Below are positions 15,442 through 22,734 of a stretch of DNA of 38,676 nucleotides, piece by piece. The notes below the pieces were generated by a model. It worked only from the letters and a program-made list of their open reading frames with translations. It made no database searches and was not told the origin of the DNA. This stretch comes from Chitinophagaceae bacterium (GTDB lineage: Bacteria > Bacteroidota > Bacteroidia > Chitinophagales > Chitinophagaceae), in NCBI GenBank assembly GCA_021151685.1, contig JAGKWS010000042.1, positions 1-38,676 on the forward strand, in the 5' to 3' direction. Both the position numbers and the translations under genes were made by a program. Within the stretch, counting starts at the first letter, position 1. Every line of letters starts with the position of its first letter.

Positions 15442-15785
15442 GGCCGCAAAATTATGGGGTTACCAACAACCTTTTGTCTGCTTATGGTAAATGCTCTATA
15501 TACCCCTATCACAAAAGCAAAACTTCTCATCTGTAAACCGCAGGAAACGAGCTTTTTGCTGGTTGCTTATGGCATAAATGCGCCCGCTCATCGCCCCCTG
15601 CGCGCAAAAACGTTATGGCACTCGTGCATAGCAGTACGCAGTCGGGCCAGATAGGGCAGGAGTATACATGTGTAGTCTTGTAGATTATCAGCTCCTTGTT
15701 TATTCTTTTATTAACGTTCGGCTATCGGCAATATGCCGTAACTTTCACACGCTATTATTGGCAATAACAGAAGACAGGCCGACTT
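15442..15785. other. Intergenic, nothing recognised
   Basis: Apart from the DUF3050 promoter box at its left edge, no gene, repeat or structured RNA is visible. Frames are short and interrupted. Confidence 0.5.
15447..15454 (-). promoter_or_regulatory. Promoter -7 box TAATTTTG for DUF3050 gene
   Basis: The minus strand reads TAATTTTG, then five nt, then the ATG at 15441. With the usual distance from this box to the transcript start, transcription begins at or within a base or two of the ATG. Confidence 0.5.
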
Positions 15786-16090
15786 ATGGAGCGTAAAGAT
15801 TTCATCAAACAGTCGCTGCATTGGCTGGCCTTGGTTTTATCCCCACTGTATTGGCACAGAGCTGCAGCAAGTAAAGCAATTCTGGCCCCACCAATGTCGA
15901 TTTTACACTCGATCTCACCGCTACCGACAATGCCGCACTTAATATCGTAGGCGGCTCCCGTATAGTGAATGGCGTTATTATTATCCGTACCACCACCCAA
16001 GGCCCTCACCAAATACACCGCCACATTATCACGCAATATCCTCACCGTCAAGTCATAGACACCTCACAATGCAGGCAAAGAGCTCTCTGA
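15786..16090 (+). pseudogene. N-terminal fragment of a secreted Rieske-type (2Fe-2S) protein, broken
   Basis: ATG 15786 begins MERKDFIKQSL, then a frame change gives GLGFIPTVLAQSCSK (an export signal), an in-frame TAA, and onward TNVDFTLDLTATDNAALN and IVGGSRIVNGVIIIRTT. This is the typical start of Bacteroidota Rieske-fold proteins that carry CTHxGC...CPCHG further on. Those cluster-binding motifs are missing: after GVIIIRTT the frame turns into unrelated sequence and stops at 16090. So it has one frameshift, one internal stop and a lost C-terminal half. The assignment is from the remembered family N-terminus. Confidence 0.55.
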
Positions 16091-16144
16091 ATCAAAACGT
16101 CTGTTACTTGTTTTTGCATTTTGAACTTTGAAGCCCCATAGCCC

Positions 16145-16424
16145 TTTTCCCCGCTCATGGCATAATGGTGTCTTATTTTGCCGTATATAGAGTAGGCAAG
16201 CCGCAAAAAAGCCCCAAGCCCAACCATAATACCACACTGGCAAAAGCCAGCAGCATGCCGCTCATTGTTGCCTTACAAGCACAACAAACCAGCATATAGC
16301 TATTCCATGGCCCAACGGTGCATTTGGATCATGCTCGGTGCAATCTTTTATTACCATTCTTTTCGCTCATGACAAGAAGAGGAAGAACATTCGGGCACAT
16401 AACATAAGAAATGGCACAATAACC
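16145..16424 (-). pseudogene. Remnant of a small membrane-protein gene, copy B
   Basis: This is the diverged partner of 14361-14588, with about 70 extra nt near its right end. The minus strand gives CWFVVLV, then after a frame change TMSGMLLAFASVVLWLGL and GLFCGLPTLYTAK, then HHYAMSGEKGYGASK. This reads like one hydrophobic hairpin followed by a basic tail, but stops and shifts interrupt it. The two copies flank the DUF3050 gene and the broken Rieske gene, as after a segmental duplication. Confidence 0.4.
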
Positions 16425-16774
16425 AATTGCAGCATTACCTCCGGTTTGGCGTGGTGACACTACATCAAAGCAGCGGCCTGTCTTCAAATTGGCGGCAACT
16501 GGTGCAAGCCTTACACTTGTGAAACCAGAGTATCCACTGGCGCAAGTCTGGGGGGGCACAAGTGTATTATATTGTTACCTGCTACTAATCGACACTTTTA
16601 CTTGTGGCATGAGTATTCTACTTTAACGCTTGTGTCAGTGTACATTACTCTGGCAGAGAGGAATAGATATTATGCCTGAAAAGCCAGACTTGACACAATT
16701 GTTTTTTTATTTGCAATGTTTTTTTGTGTAATTTTCATTCTGTTAACCTTATAAATAACTCAAAATGATACCCT
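16425..16774. other. Intergenic, upstream region of the 16775 gene
   Basis: No gene is visible. The last 90 nt are AT-rich, with TTGACA at 16690-16695 and TTTATTTG around 16706-16713, a weak candidate promoter. The minus-strand frame over 16329-16559 has no family signal and overlaps the remnant copy B. Confidence 0.45.
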
Positions 16775-19039
16775 ATGAAAAGAATATCCTTTTTGACTTT
16801 GGTTATTTTAATCATGTGTTTTGCGGTTTCGGCGCAGTATCATACGAATGCAAATAAAAATTGGACGTTTGGATATAGTTCTGGTCTTGATTTCAATTCA
16901 GGAAGCCCTATCCCGTTTACATCGCAGATAAGCAGCACAGAAGCTGGTGCGTCTGTTAGCGACAATTCAGGCAATTTATTATTTTATTCAGATGGTCACT
17001 CGGTATACAACAGGTTACATGAACGGATGCCCGGTAGTCCGGCAGTTGGTTTTGCAACTACCAGTACCACACAAGGGGCGGTAATTGTGCCAGTACTTAC
17101 TAATACGAACCGATACTATCTATTTTCTATCGAGGAGCAGGAGAGTCCGGGGAGCAAGGGCAGAATTGCATATACAGTGGTTGATATGACTTTGAATGGC
17201 GGTTTGGGAGATTTGGTTCCTGCCGAAAAGGGCATCATATTTGATAGCGGCTTATCGGAAAGAATGGCCACTGTAAGCGGTAATGCCTGCAACATTTGGT
17301 TACTGACACACAGTAAATATACACCCAATCCAAAGTTTTTTGCGTACCGTATTACGCCAACTGGTATAAGTGCCCCAACAGTATCTGTTGTGGGTAGTTT
17401 GAGTGACTCAATTACTATGGGATGTATGAAAATTGCACACGATGGAACAAAAATTGTTACAACCAGCCCGATTGGTGCTCAGTTTTATGATTTTAATCCC
17501 TCTACAGGGGTAGTTTCGAATTGTAGGGTGCTGGATTCAAATTTTACCTATGGTGTCGAATTTTCCGCAGATAATTCAAAACTTTATTTGACTTATGCGT
17601 CGGGGTATATATATCAGTTTGACATTTCTCTTCCTACGCTTGCTGCCATCAAGGCTTCGAAAACTGTTGTCTCTATACCGGCATCTGGCACAGCGGGATA
17701 CCGACAAATAAAAATAGCTCCTGACAACAAAATTTATGTGCCCAGTTTGACCATTTCGCCGTACGTAAATAAAGTAGATTGCATTTCCAGCCCTAATCTG
17801 TCTGGCACTGCTTGCGGATTTGTAAGCGGTGTGGTAGATCTTGGTCCAAACTGGATCAGAATGGGTATGCCCAATGTTTTCGTCAGTACAAACATGGCTA
17901 TCTCAGGTGCTACATTTGTTTGTGTTGGTGGCACAACTACACTTTCAAGCGGCATTTCAGGAGGTACTTGGAGTAGTAGCAATCCATCTGTTGCCACGGT
18001 TGGTATCGTCGATGGGGTAGTTACGGGATTGTCTTCCGGCAGCACAACTATCAGCTATACTACAGGTGGCTGTACAATGGCAACTTTAATCAACGTAGTT
18101 ACTTCGCCCGCAGCCTTAGGAGGACTTGCCACTGCTTGTGTGGGCTATCATACAACATTGTTCACCTCTACACCTGGCGGGGCATGGGTCAGTGCAAGCC
18201 CGGGCATTGCTACTGTTACCTCTGGTATTGTAACTGGTGTATCGGCGGGTACAACCGTTATTTCATACAGTCTCCCGGGAAGTTGTGCACCAGTTACCAC
18301 TACAATATCTATCATTCCATCTTTGCCGCCTATTACCGGCACAGCCATCATTTGCCAGTACGAAACAACACCAATGTCTAACAGTGTGGCAGGGGGCAGG
18401 TGGACCAGTGATTATTCGCTTCCGGCTATTGTGCATCTCAATTACACTACCGGTAGTATGCTTGGTTTCAGTCCTGGAACAACCAATATCACCTACTCCA
18501 TGGGCGGTTGCACCTCAACGGCTGTTGTAACTGTAAATCCTGCACCTATGGTTACCGCAACTACAACAAGCATTTGTGTAGGCGATTCAATCGAGATGAC
18601 AGTAATTCCCACTGGCGGAACATGGAGTACAAGTAATGCAGCTGTTGCCAACATGGGTACACCATCTCATTTTATAAAGGGTATTTCGGCAGGTACAGCC
18701 AAAATTACCTATACCTTGGGTACAGGGTGTTTTTCTACTGTTTTAGTCACTGTTGTTCCGGTGTCAGCTTGTATTCCTTCGTCGGTTACAAACAGTGTCG
18801 ACCCCATAGATGCACCCGTAGTTTATCCTAACCCAACCAGTGGTGTTTTTACCATCTTTCATTCCGGCAACGAGCCCTTTTCTATCATTGTTACAAATGT
18901 AATTGGTAAACAGGTGAAGACGATTTCTGTCAGTGATCGACAGCCCGTTACAATAGATCTTACCGGTGCATCAGGGTTGCATTTTGTATCTATAAATTAC
19001 TCAAATTACAGAAGGATCCATAAGCTGGTTATACAGTAG
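16775..19039 (+). CDS. Secreted beta-propeller / Ig-like repeat protein with T9SS type A sorting domain
   Basis: This 754-aa protein has a signal peptide (MKRISFLTLVILIMCFAVSA). An N-terminal WD40-like propeller of the Bacteroidota surface-protein type follows (WTFGYSSGLDFNSGSP, SGNLLFYSDGHSVYNR, TTQGAVIVPVL, residues about 25-365). Then come four Ig-like (Big_2-type) repeats of about 70-75 aa from residue 370 to 670, with the pattern C.G..T.L.....GGTWSSSN..VATV..G.VTGLS.GTTTISY. The tail YPNPTSGVFTIFHSG to the end is a T9SS type A sorting domain. It would be secreted and attached to the surface. The Ig-like repeats are the same family as those in the protein at 22735. Confidence 0.9.
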   Translation: MKRISFLTLVILIMCFAVSAQYHTNANKNWTFGYSSGLDFNSGSPIPFTSQISSTEAGASVSDNSGNLLFYSDGHSVYNRLHERMPGSPAVGFATTSTTQGAVIVPVLTNTNRYYLFSIEEQESPGSKGRIAYTVVDMTLNGGLGDLVPAEKGIIFDSGLSERMATVSGNACNIWLLTHSKYTPNPKFFAYRITPTGISAPTVSVVGSLSDSITMGCMKIAHDGTKIVTTSPIGAQFYDFNPSTGVVSNCRVLDSNFTYGVEFSADNSKLYLTYASGYIYQFDISLPTLAAIKASKTVVSIPASGTAGYRQIKIAPDNKIYVPSLTISPYVNKVDCISSPNLSGTACGFVSGVVDLGPNWIRMGMPNVFVSTNMAISGATFVCVGGTTTLSSGISGGTWSSSNPSVATVGIVDGVVTGLSSGSTTISYTTGGCTMATLINVVTSPAALGGLATACVGYHTTLFTSTPGGAWVSASPGIATVTSGIVTGVSAGTTVISYSLPGSCAPVTTTISIIPSLPPITGTAIICQYETTPMSNSVAGGRWTSDYSLPAIVHLNYTTGSMLGFSPGTTNITYSMGGCTSTAVVTVNPAPMVTATTTSICVGDSIEMTVIPTGGTWSTSNAAVANMGTPSHFIKGISAGTAKITYTLGTGCFSTVLVTVVPVSACIPSSVTNSVDPIDAPVVYPNPTSGVFTIFHSGNEPFSIIVTNVIGKQVKTISVSDRQPVTIDLTGASGLHFVSINYSNYRRIHKLVIQ

Positions 19040-19058
19040 CGAGTCTACGACATATGTC

Positions 19059-19091
19059 GTCTTGAAAAAAAATGTCAACTTTTTTCAGGAC
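19059..19091. terminator. Intrinsic terminator between convergent genes
   Basis: GTCTTGAAAAAA (19059-19070) pairs with TTTTTTCAGGAC (19080-19091) with one G-T wobble across a nine-nt loop. It lies 20 nt after the 16775 gene's stop and could serve both strands. A perfect 14-nt palindrome, ACGACATATGTCGT, directly precedes it and overlaps its first bases. Confidence 0.6.
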
Positions 19092-19117
19092 GGCAAAGGA
19101 ATTTGGGATTGGGAATT

Positions 19118-19492
19118 TCAGCACCCGGCATTATACTCCTTATCCTCCCGGTATTTCAATCCCCATTGGGCCATGGCATTCATCACCGGGGCCAATTCTT
19201 TGCCCGCCTGCGTAAGGCTGTAGGTTACATGAGGTGGCACTGCAGGTTTCACGTCTCGTATCACCAGCTTGTCGTTTTCCAGCTCTTTCAGTTGCTGTAT
19301 CAGCATTTTTTCTGTCACACTGCCCACTGCCCGCCTTAGCTCGGCATACCGCATAGCCCTTTGCGATAGGTGAAACAATATCTGTGCCTTCCATCTTCCA
19401 CCTATACGCTCCAGCGTATAAGACACGGGGCATTTATTCATAGCCGTTTGCCGGTTTTCTTCATGTGTCGAACTTTCTTTTATAGCATACAT
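19118..19492 (-). CDS. HxlR-family transcriptional regulator, divergent from NmrA-like gene
   Basis: From ATG 19492 (MYAIKESST) this encodes 124 aa; the longer frame to 19606 would overlap the divergent gene. It has the HxlR core with the N-terminal CPVSYTLERIGGRWKAQILFHL, where the Cys is the conserved redox-sensing position, then RRAVGSVTEKMLIQQLKELENDKLVIR and VTYSLTQAGKEL. The neighbour 79 nt away on the other strand is an NmrA-like reductase. The shared intergenic region has facing promoter boxes and an inverted repeat, so this protein probably represses both genes until an electrophile or oxidant is sensed. Confidence 0.9.
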   Translation of the reverse strand: MYAIKESSTHEENRQTAMNKCPVSYTLERIGGRWKAQILFHLSQRAMRYAELRRAVGSVTEKMLIQQLKELENDKLVIRDVKPAVPPHVTYSLTQAGKELAPVMNAMAQWGLKYREDKEYNAGC

Positions 19493-19511
19493 GGTACATA
19501 CATTTTGGTTA

Positions 19512-19533
19512 GTACTTGTAGAAAAGTAAGTAC
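19512..19533. promoter_or_regulatory. Candidate HxlR operator, inverted repeat
   Basis: GTACTT and AAGTAC are separated by ten AG-rich nt. The right arm touches the minus-strand -7 box and the left arm overlaps the expected -33 element of the plus-strand promoter, so a bound dimer would block both. Confidence 0.45.
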
Positions 19534-19540
19534 AAAGATA
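19533..19540 (-). promoter_or_regulatory. Promoter -7 box TATCTTTG for the HxlR gene
   Basis: The minus strand reads TATCTTTG, matching TAnnTTTG, 40 nt before ATG 19492. It shares two bases with the plus-strand box at 19539. Confidence 0.5.
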
Positions 19541-19546
19541 CCTTTG
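19539..19546 (+). promoter_or_regulatory. Promoter -7 box TACCTTTG for the NmrA-like gene
   Basis: TACCTTTG matches TAnnTTTG, with a TTG at 19516-19518 spaced 20 nt upstream and ATG 19572 25 nt downstream. Confidence 0.55.
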
Positions 19547-19571
19547 CCCTATCAAAAAACAAGAACAAATT

Positions 19572-20459
19572 ATGAAGTACGTAATCACCGGCTCTTTGGG
19601 CCACATCAGCCGCCCACTGGCACAAACATTATTACAGAACGGTCATCAGGTTACCATCGTCAGCAGCAATGCCGATCGTGCAGCACAAATCACCGCACTC
19701 GGGGCCACGGCTGCTATTGGTTCGGTAGAAGATGTAGCATTCCTTACCGCCACCTTTACTGGTGCAGATGTTGTCTATACCATGGAGCCACCAACATGGA
19801 CTGCTACCAACTGGAAACAATACATCCACAACATTGGTCGCAATTTTGCACAGGCCATTACCGCCGCAGGCGTAAAGAAAGTAGTCAACCTCAGCAGTAT
19901 TGGTGCCCACATGCCCGAAGGTTGCGGCCCGGTTAGCGGCCTGTATTGGGTAGAATCAGAGCTGAACGCACTGGCTGGTGTAGATGTAAAGCACCTGCGC
20001 CCCGGCTTCTTTTACTACAACATGTTGGCCAACATTGGTATGATAAAGAATATGGGCATCATCGGTGGCAACTATGGCGAAAATGCCACACTGGTTATGG
20101 CACACACCAACGATATTGCTGCCGCAGCTGCTGAAGAAATGAGCAATCCAACATTCACAGGCAAGTCGGTACGCTACATTGCCAGCGACGAGGTAGCTAC
20201 ACAAGACATTGCCCGCATACTGGGTGCTGCTATTGGTCGCCCGGAATTGCCATGGGTCAACTTTACCGATGCCGATACCATAGGCGGTATGGTAGCCGCC
20301 GGCCTCTCACACGAGGTAGCCTCAAACTACGCCGAAATGGGTAGTGCTATGGCCAGTGGCCAAATGGCTGCCGACTATCTGGCGAACAAACCACAACTCA
20401 GTGCTACTAAGTTTTCTCAGTTTGCACAGGAGTTTGCAGCCATATACAACGCTGGCTAA
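19572..20459 (+). CDS. NmrA-like NAD(P)-binding reductase (atypical SDR)
   Basis: This 295-aa protein starts with the nucleotide-binding motif YVITGSLGHISRPLAQTLL, a Gly-rich loop with Arg/Ser typical of atypical SDRs of the NmrA/QOR2 type. Further signs are ALGATAAIGSVEDVAFL.ATFTGADVVYTMEPP, VKKVVNLSSIGAH and VDVKHLRPGFFYYN. There is no classical Tyr-x-x-x-Lys catalytic pair, as is usual for NmrA-like proteins. Relatives reduce quinones or act as redox sensors. The divergent HxlR gene is its likely regulator. A strong terminator follows, so it is a single-gene unit. Confidence 0.9.
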   Translation: MKYVITGSLGHISRPLAQTLLQNGHQVTIVSSNADRAAQITALGATAAIGSVEDVAFLTATFTGADVVYTMEPPTWTATNWKQYIHNIGRNFAQAITAAGVKKVVNLSSIGAHMPEGCGPVSGLYWVESELNALAGVDVKHLRPGFFYYNMLANIGMIKNMGIIGGNYGENATLVMAHTNDIAAAAAEEMSNPTFTGKSVRYIASDEVATQDIARILGAAIGRPELPWVNFTDADTIGGMVAAGLSHEVASNYAEMGSAMASGQMAADYLANKPQLSATKFSQFAQEFAAIYNAG

Positions 20460-20499
20460 TCTATTCTTGCTTAAACAGGCTCTTATTGGCAAAGTCACA

Positions 20500-20549
20500 G
20501 AACTGTGTCTGTCGTGGGTATTTCCCACATCAGACACAGTTCTTTTTTT
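20500..20549 (+). terminator. Intrinsic terminator of the NmrA-like gene
   Basis: AGAACTGTGTCTG (20500-20512) pairs with CAGACACAGTTCT (20531-20543); an inner GTGGG/CCCAC hairpin extends the stem. The 3' arm runs into seven or eight T. Confidence 0.9.
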
Positions 20550-20611
20550 AGGGCCATTGCATATACATTCTGTTAACCCTTAGTCAATGCATCCCGTCTG
20601 TGTTTTTTACT

Positions 20612-20619
20612 TATCTTTG
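20612..20619 (+). promoter_or_regulatory. Promoter -7 box TATCTTTG for the DEAD-box helicase
   Basis: TATCTTTG is a full match to TAnnTTTG. It is about 130 nt before ATG 20749, which would give the helicase a leader of roughly 125 nt, long for this window. Long leaders on DEAD-box helicase messages are often used for cold or autoregulatory control. Confidence 0.5.
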
Positions 20620-20748
20620 CACAGAATAATATGTTCAATTCAGCCTTTGTAGTGTCGGCTTCCCCCTGTGGTTGCCGCCGTTTTGAGTACCACCATGCAG
20701 GTTTCATACAATACACTATGGGGTACCACAGTTACAACAAATAGTAAA

Positions 20749-22467
20749 ATGACATTCAACGATCTGGGCCTTATAGAGCCCATTCTCAAAGCACTGGAAG
20801 CCGAGGGCTACCAGAATCCAACCCCCATTCAGCAACAAGCCATACCCATCGTCCTACAGCGTAGCGATATCCTGGGTTGCGCCCAAACGGGTACCGGCAA
20901 AACCGCCGCTTTTGCCATCCCCATTCTGCAATTGCTCCATGCCGACCATGCCGAACGCGTACACCACAAAATAAAAGTCCTCATCCTCACCCCCACCCGC
21001 GAGTTGGCTATACAGATAGGCGATAGCTTCAGTGCCTATGGCCGCAACCTGCGTCTGCGCCACACCGTCATTTTTGGTGGTGTATCGCAGGCCGCTCAGG
21101 TCGATGCGTTGAAGAAAGGCGTAGATATCCTCATTGCTACACCCGGCCGCCTGCTCGATCTCATGTCTCAGGGTTTTATCTCCCTCCGCGATTTGGGCAT
21201 ATTTGTCCTCGACGAGGCCGATCGCATGCTTGATATGGGCTTTATACACGATGTGCGTAAGGTTATAGCCAAACTACCACCAAAGCGGCAGACCCTGTTT
21301 TTCAGTGCCACCATGCCACCCGAAATTCAGAAACTGGCCGATACCATTCTTGTCGATCCGCAGAAGGTAGAAGTGACTCCCGTATCGTCTACTGCCGAGA
21401 AGGTAGAACAATGGGTGTACTTCGTAAAAAAAGATGACAAACGCCACCTTTTGCGCCATGTGTTGGCCAATCCGGCCATAGAGCGTGTACTGGTATTCAC
21501 CCGCACCAAGCACGGTGCCGATAGGGTGGCCAAAGACCTGCACAAGGCTGGCATCAACGCAGGTGCTATACATGGCAACAAAAGCCAGAATGCCCGTCAG
21601 CGTGCCCTTTCCGATTTCAAAGAAGGCCGCCTTCGCGCCCTCATAGCTACCGACATTGCCGCCCGTGGCATAGATGTGGAAAGCCTGTCGCATGTTATCA
21701 ATTTCGAAATTCCCGAGGTGCCCGAAACCTACGTACACCGCATAGGCCGCACGGGCAGGGCAGGAGCCAGTGGTATTGCTATTTCCTTTTGCGACGATGA
21801 AGAAATGCCCGATTGGCGCAACATCATCCGCCTTATCAATCGCCCCGTACCGGTGGCCGAAGGCAATCCCTATGCACTCGATGTAGAGGTGCCCACCCCC
21901 GAGACCGTAAACCGCAAGGGCGGCCACCAAAAACAAAACAATCAACCCAAGAAACAACAACCCGCCCGCGAGCCGCGCCCCGACAACCGTGGTGGTAAAA
22001 ACAACAACCAGCACCGCCCGCCACAGCCGCAAAAGAACGGCGATGCGACTGCTACGGGTAGCAACAGCCAGCCACCGCGCGAGCCTCGCAACCCGCAGCC
22101 CCACCGCAACAACAACGGCAATAACCATCAGCAACGGCCCGCCCGCGAGCCGCGTCCCCAAAACAATGGTGGGCAGGCGGGCAATCAGCCACGCGAGCCC
22201 CGTGCGCCACAGCAGGGTGCAGGCAATGCCGGCCAGCAAAAGCCGCAGCAGCCACGCAACCCACAGCCAGCCCAGCAAAACACTGGTGGCAATAACAGTC
22301 AATCGCAGCAGTCACGGCCACAGCAACCAGCCCGCGAGCCCCGTGCGCCACAGCCAGAGCACAAGTCTGCACCAACGCAGCCGGCAAGTGCGCCCAGACC
22401 CACACAATTGCCACCGGCCACACCATTCAATCCCGCCGATCTCGACGACGTAGATCTGTCGTGGTAA
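20749..22467 (+). CDS. DEAD-box ATP-dependent RNA helicase (RhlE-like) with disordered RGG/PQ-rich tail
   Basis: From ATG 20749 (MTFNDLGL) this encodes 572 aa; the GTG frame at 20668 lacks conservation. Motifs are the Q motif (TPIQQQAIP), Walker A AQTGTGKT at 45-52, PTRELA, TPGRL, DEAD at 155-158, SAT at 186-188, FTRTKHGAD, ATDIAARGIDV and HRIGRTGRAG. This is the RhlE-type core for RNA unwinding in ribosome assembly or mRNA turnover. From about residue 385 a 185-residue low-complexity tail follows, rich in Q, N, P, R with six REPR repeats, typical of RNA-binding, condensate-forming tails. Strong terminators lie before and after it. Confidence 0.94.
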   Translation: MTFNDLGLIEPILKALEAEGYQNPTPIQQQAIPIVLQRSDILGCAQTGTGKTAAFAIPILQLLHADHAERVHHKIKVLILTPTRELAIQIGDSFSAYGRNLRLRHTVIFGGVSQAAQVDALKKGVDILIATPGRLLDLMSQGFISLRDLGIFVLDEADRMLDMGFIHDVRKVIAKLPPKRQTLFFSATMPPEIQKLADTILVDPQKVEVTPVSSTAEKVEQWVYFVKKDDKRHLLRHVLANPAIERVLVFTRTKHGADRVAKDLHKAGINAGAIHGNKSQNARQRALSDFKEGRLRALIATDIAARGIDVESLSHVINFEIPEVPETYVHRIGRTGRAGASGIAISFCDDEEMPDWRNIIRLINRPVPVAEGNPYALDVEVPTPETVNRKGGHQKQNNQPKKQQPAREPRPDNRGGKNNNQHRPPQPQKNGDATATGSNSQPPREPRNPQPHRNNNGNNHQQRPAREPRPQNNGGQAGNQPREPRAPQQGAGNAGQQKPQQPRNPQPAQQNTGGNNSQSQQSRPQQPAREPRAPQPEHKSAPTQPASAPRPTQLPPATPFNPADLDDVDLSW

Positions 22468-22481
22468 TACACAGAAAATAA

Positions 22482-22525
22482 CACAAAAGCGGTCAACCAG
22501 ACTCCCTCGGGTTGGCCGCTTTTGT
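22482..22525 (+). terminator. Intrinsic terminator of the helicase gene
   Basis: ACAAAAGCGGTCAACC (22482-22497) pairs with GGTTGGCCGCTTTTGT (22510-22525) with one G-T wobble, 15 nt after the stop codon. The T tract is inside the 3' arm, and the symmetric A tract allows some activity in the other direction. Confidence 0.85.
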
Positions 22526-22734
22526 ATGTTGCATATGGCAACTTTTTTCAGAACAACGCAACAGCCATATATACCTCGCCTGCTACTCTTTTGCAGCAAA
22601 ACGGCACAAAATTTGCTACGTAAGCACACCAACGAATATGCTTTACAAATATATCTTTTCGAGAAAAATAGCTGCATATGCGCATGTTGTGCATATGGAA
22701 AATTTATCTTTCCTTTGTTGAAAATATATACCTC

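Noticed and set aside
18148..18381. Short frames on both strands in the 16775 gene
   Set aside because: Shadow frames of the Ig-like repeats in a clearly coding sense frame.
21274..22302. 342-codon antisense frame over the helicase
   Set aside because: It mirrors the helicase core and its Gln/Pro/Arg-rich tail; the hydrophobic text comes from antisense CAG/GCC codons.
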